In this document: positions 6,164 through 8,716 of the stretch, one piece after another
Layout: each line of letters opens with the position of its first letter
Position numbering within the stretch: position 1 is the first letter of the stretch
Assembly (NCBI GenBank): GCA_050740975.1
Contig: JBOIEE010000196.1
Location: forward strand, 1 to 8,716
DNA from: JBOHHR01 sp050740975
GTDB lineage: Bacteria; Pseudomonadota; Gammaproteobacteria; JBOHHR01
Length of the DNA: 8,716 bases
Reading direction: 5' to 3'
Notes under the pieces: model-generated
Seen by the model: only the letters and a program-made list of their open reading frames with translations
The model's database searches: none
What the model was told of the DNA's origin: nothing
Program-made: the position numbers and the translations under genes

Positions 6164-7328
6164 GGCCTGGCTGCGGGGTAAAGCCGCTGTGGGTTCTGGC
6201 CCGCGTTTCGTGATCCACCCGCAGCAACAGTGCGATGGCCATGCCGGTTACGACCAAACTGTTGCTCCCATAACTCACCAGGGGCAAGGTCAGGCCCTTG
6301 GTGGGCAGCACGCCCATGTTGACCCCCATGTTGATAAACGCCTGCAACCCTAGAAGAATGCCAACGCCGTAGGCGAGGTAGGCGCCAAACGCCCGGCCGG
6401 CGCGCTCGGCCTTAACGCCTATGAGCAGCGCGCGACAGGTGATAAAGGTGAACAGCCCGATAACCCCGCCGCTACCTAAAAGCCCCAACTCCTCCGCCAC
6501 CACGGCGAAGATGAAATCGGTATGCACCTCGGGCAAATAGAAGAGCTTTTGCACGCTGTTTCCAAGGCCCACCCCCAACCATTCGCCACGGCCGAAGGCG
6601 ATCAGTGCTTGGGTGAGTTGAAAGCCGCTGTTATAGGGATCCGACCACGGATCCATAAACGACATCAGTCGCTGTAGACGGTAGGGGGCCAACACGGCGG
6701 TAGCAGCCAGGGCGGATGCCCCAAGAACGCCCCAAACGGCAAAGCGGACGAGGGAAACACCGGCCAGATAGCCGGTACCCAAGACGCTCCCGAACAGCAC
6801 CACAACGGCGCCGTAATCGGGTTCTAAAAGCAGTAAGAGGCCCATCGCGGCGAGCAGGACCAGGGGCTTCAGGAAAGACAGGCCACCGTCGTGGCGCTGC
6901 GCCAGATAGCCCGCGAGTAAGACGATCGCCGCGAGCTTAGCCGGCTCGGACGCTTGCAGGGCGATGGGTCCCAGGGCGATCCAACGCTGACTCCCGTTGA
7001 CCTCTTTGCCCAAGCCGGGGAGAAAAACTAAGCCGAGCAGGAACACCGCCGATAGCGCGAGGAAAAGGCTGCTGCGCTGCCAGAACAGGAGCGGGAGCCG
7101 AGTCACGACCAGAATCAGCACAAGCGCCAAGGAAGCAGCGCCCAGTTGGCGCCAAAAGTAATAAAGCGGCTGTCCCATCTCGCGATCCGCAATGGGCATG
7201 GAAGCCGATGTCACCATTACCAAGCCTAAGCCTACGATAAAGGTCACGCAGGCGATAAGGGCCATATCCCAAGGGGCCTGAGGTTTCGCCTTCTTAATAC
7301 CCTTTTTTAACGGTACTGCATGCGTCAT
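6150..7328 (-). CDS. ftsW: Septal peptidoglycan glycosyltransferase FtsW (SEDS family)
   Basis: FtsW is the SEDS-family inner-membrane glycosyltransferase that polymerises lipid II at the septum with its partner FtsI (PBP3). The 392-residue product is strongly hydrophobic through most of its length, consistent with the family's ten membrane helices, after a short basic N-terminus. Motifs are NGSQRWI (111-117), EPDYG (169-173), MDPWSDPYNSGFQ (225-237) and PEVHTDFIFAVVAEELG (266-282). In the last of these, Asp271 matches the position of the proposed catalytic aspartate in the fourth periplasmic loop. The C-terminal family signature is present as NMGVLPTKGLTLPLVSYGSNS (337-357), but the usual second glycine of SYGG is serine. 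The short tail holds no extra domain. The ATG at 7328 follows the murD stop by one base and is preceded by a GGGGGTGG stretch six bases away. The 3' end overlaps murG. Confidence 0.97.
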   Translation of the reverse strand: MTHAVPLKKGIKKAKPQAPWDMALIACVTFIVGLGLVMVTSASMPIADREMGQPLYYFWRQLGAASLALVLILVVTRLPLLFWQRSSLFLALSAVFLLGLVFLPGLGKEVNGSQRWIALGPIALQASEPAKLAAIVLLAGYLAQRHDGGLSFLKPLVLLAAMGLLLLLEPDYGAVVVLFGSVLGTGYLAGVSLVRFAVWGVLGASALAATAVLAPYRLQRLMSFMDPWSDPYNSGFQLTQALIAFGRGEWLGVGLGNSVQKLFYLPEVHTDFIFAVVAEELGLLGSGGVIGLFTFITCRALLIGVKAERAGRAFGAYLAYGVGILLGLQAFINMGVNMGVLPTKGLTLPLVSYGSNSLVVTGMAIALLLRVDHETRARTHSGFTPQPGHASA

Positions 7329-7329
7329 G

Positions 7330-8706
7330 TCATGCCACCCCCAACTGGTTTTTCACTTCGCGCATGAACATCTGCCCGCGGTGGGCGTAATCGTTAAAGA
7401 GATCAAAGCTGGCGCACGCGGGCGAAAGCAACACCGCGTCGCCTGCTTGCGCCAAGCCCCTTGCAAGTGATACCGCGTCGCCCATATCTGAGGCTTTTTC
7501 CACGGGAACCATCCCTTGGAAGGCCCGAGCGATGGCTGGCCCATCCCGGCCCAATACGACCACCGCGCGCACGGAGCCTTGGGAGGCTGCGGCCAACTCG
7601 GCGAAATCTGCTCCTTTCGCGATCCCCCCAGCGATGAGGACGATGCGCCGGTTCTCGGCCAAGCCCAGGATCGCGGCGCGGGTAGCCCCAACGTTCGTGC
7701 CCTTGGAATCGTTGTACCAATCCACGCCCCCGTCCCCAGCAACCCACTGGCAACGATGCGGCAGCCCCCGAAACTCCCTCAAGGCGTGAAGCATGCCGGG
7801 CCTGGGGAGATCCGCTGCAGTGCCCAAAGCGAGTGCGGCCAATGCATTGGCGACGTTGTGCTTACCCACAAGCCGCAACTCCGATACCGGCAATAGGGGA
7901 TCCCCGCCGTGGTAGATCCATTCCATTCCCCTTTTTCGGCGTAGGCCAAATCGCTCCTCCCCAGAGTCCGCTAGCGAAAACCACAGCTGGCGCCGGCCCG
8001 GTATAGCCATGCGCGCCACCACCGGGTCATCGCCATTCAGCACCATCGCGCCCTCGCCGTTGAAAATGCGTTGCTTGGCACGCGCGTACTCGCGAAAGCT
8101 CAAGTGACGGTCCATATGATCGGGGGTCACGTTGAGCACTGTCGCCACCGCCGCATTCAGCGAGTGGGTAAGCTCGAGCTGGAAGCTGGAGATCTCGAGC
8201 ACGTAAAGCGCGGGCTCTGGTGGCCCAAGCAACTCTAAGGCGGGTATGCCGAGGTTTCCGCCACAACGGGCATCGACCCCCCCCGCGCTCGCCATCTCCG
8301 CGACCAGGGCGGTCACGGTGCTTTTTCCGTTGGTACCGGTGATAGCGAGAACCGGGGCACGCGCATGGCGCGCGAAAAGCTCGATGTCCCCGAGCACTTC
8401 TACGTCTGCGGCCAGCGCCCCTTGGATCGCGGGTTCGGCCGGGGAAATGCCCGGGCTTAATATCACGCGTTTGGCTTCAGAGATAAGGCGGCTGTCAAAC
8501 CCGCCTAAACTAAGCGCGGTGTCCGGTTGCTCCGCGAGTAGTTGGTGGTACTGAGGCGGAAACTCCCGGCTATCCGTGATGGCAAACTTCACCCCCTGGC
8601 GGTGCAGAAAGCGGGCACAGGCAAGGCCGGTCACTCCCAAACCGACGATGACTGTGTCGAAGGTGTGTGCGGCGTTGGGTGGCTTTGCTGGCACTTGCTG
8701 CAACAT
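7330..8706 (-). CDS. murD: UDP-N-acetylmuramoyl-L-alanine--D-glutamate ligase MurD
   Basis: MurD is the cytoplasmic ATP-dependent ligase that adds D-glutamate to UDP-MurNAc-L-Ala. The 458-residue product is somewhat longer than the 438 of E. coli; a 15-residue N-terminal lead explains much of the difference. Motifs in order are GLGVTG (22-27, UDP site), the P-loop GTNGKST (124-130), EISSFQLE (171-178) and NVTPDHMDRH (192-201). Next come AKQRIF, with Lys211 at the place of the carbamylated lysine, and GKHNVANALAA (281-291), LPHRCQ (315-320) and NDSKGTN (332-338). The C-terminal LLSPACASFDLFNDYAHRG (426-444) is a MurD hallmark that separates it from MurC, MurE and MurF. The ATG is at 8706, only ten bases from the window edge, so its ribosome binding site and upstream neighbour (mraY by usual dcw order) cannot be judged. 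Stop TGA at 7332-7330 is one base from ftsW. Confidence 0.98.
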   Translation of the reverse strand: MLQQVPAKPPNAAHTFDTVIVGLGVTGLACARFLHRQGVKFAITDSREFPPQYHQLLAEQPDTALSLGGFDSRLISEAKRVILSPGISPAEPAIQGALAADVEVLGDIELFARHARAPVLAITGTNGKSTVTALVAEMASAGGVDARCGGNLGIPALELLGPPEPALYVLEISSFQLELTHSLNAAVATVLNVTPDHMDRHLSFREYARAKQRIFNGEGAMVLNGDDPVVARMAIPGRRQLWFSLADSGEERFGLRRKRGMEWIYHGGDPLLPVSELRLVGKHNVANALAALALGTAADLPRPGMLHALREFRGLPHRCQWVAGDGGVDWYNDSKGTNVGATRAAILGLAENRRIVLIAGGIAKGADFAELAAASQGSVRAVVVLGRDGPAIARAFQGMVPVEKASDMGDAVSLARGLAQAGDAVLLSPACASFDLFNDYAHRGQMFMREVKNQLGVA

Positions 8707-8716
8707 AACGCTAGCG

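Larger units (their letters stand above)
1462..7903. repeat. Dispersed GGATCC palindromes (13 copies)
   Basis: The palindrome GGATCC starts at 1462, 1982, 2427, 2551, 2945, 3235, 4176, 4797, 5605, 6064, 6637, 6649 and 7898. All copies lie inside coding genes. Three sit in the longer palindrome GGGGATCCCC (3233-3242, 4174-4183, 7896-7905) and one in CGGGATCCCG (1980-1989). About three copies of the six-base site would be expected by chance at this base composition. The coordinates given are the outer span, not a continuous repeat. The copies were counted by hand; any function is unknown. Confidence 0.55.

Noticed and set aside
6637..6654. Two GGATCC sites 12 bases apart as a direct repeat or integration site in ftsW
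   Set aside because: They encode the conserved SEDS segment DPWSDP, so protein conservation accounts for their closeness. There is no sign of insertion.

Overview
The window is a contiguous piece of a division and cell wall (dcw) cluster, with every gene on the minus strand. In transcription order it reads murD, ftsW, murG, murC, murB, ftsQ, ftsA, ftsZ. The first seven genes are complete. ftsZ is cut by the left edge of the window after 191 codons. No mobile element, CRISPR array, tRNA, rRNA or phage gene is visible, and no stretch longer than about 80 bases lacks a gene.

The gene order, the FtsZ N-terminus beginning MFEPM, the FtsA membrane-targeting helix and the FtsQ architecture all point to a gammaproteobacterium or a close relative, with a GC-rich genome. 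I cannot name the genus. Two traits narrow it. The cluster carries a MurB that looks like the shorter, type II form, placed between murC and ftsQ. It also lacks a ddl gene at that position, where many proteobacteria have one.

Region by region (right to left): 8706-7330 murD; 7328-6150 ftsW; 6163-5078 murG; 5085-3619 murC; 3622-2684 murB; 2691-1897 ftsQ; 1888-656 ftsA; 655-574 an intergenic gap with a hairpin; 573-1 ftsZ (5' part). From murD to ftsA the genes are 1-8 bases apart or overlap by 4-14 bases, so one polycistronic mRNA with translational coupling is the natural reading. The only real spacer is the 82 bases before ftsZ.

The genes serve one process. MurB and MurC act early on UDP-MurNAc, MurD adds D-Glu, and MurG makes lipid II. 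FtsW polymerises lipid II at the septum, FtsQ belongs to the divisome core, FtsA anchors the ring to the membrane, and FtsZ forms the ring. I do not see a previously undescribed system here. The points most worth a second look are the strong excess of GATC and especially GGATCC palindromes, the hairpin between ftsA and ftsZ, the missing ddl, and one substitution in the FtsW signature motif.
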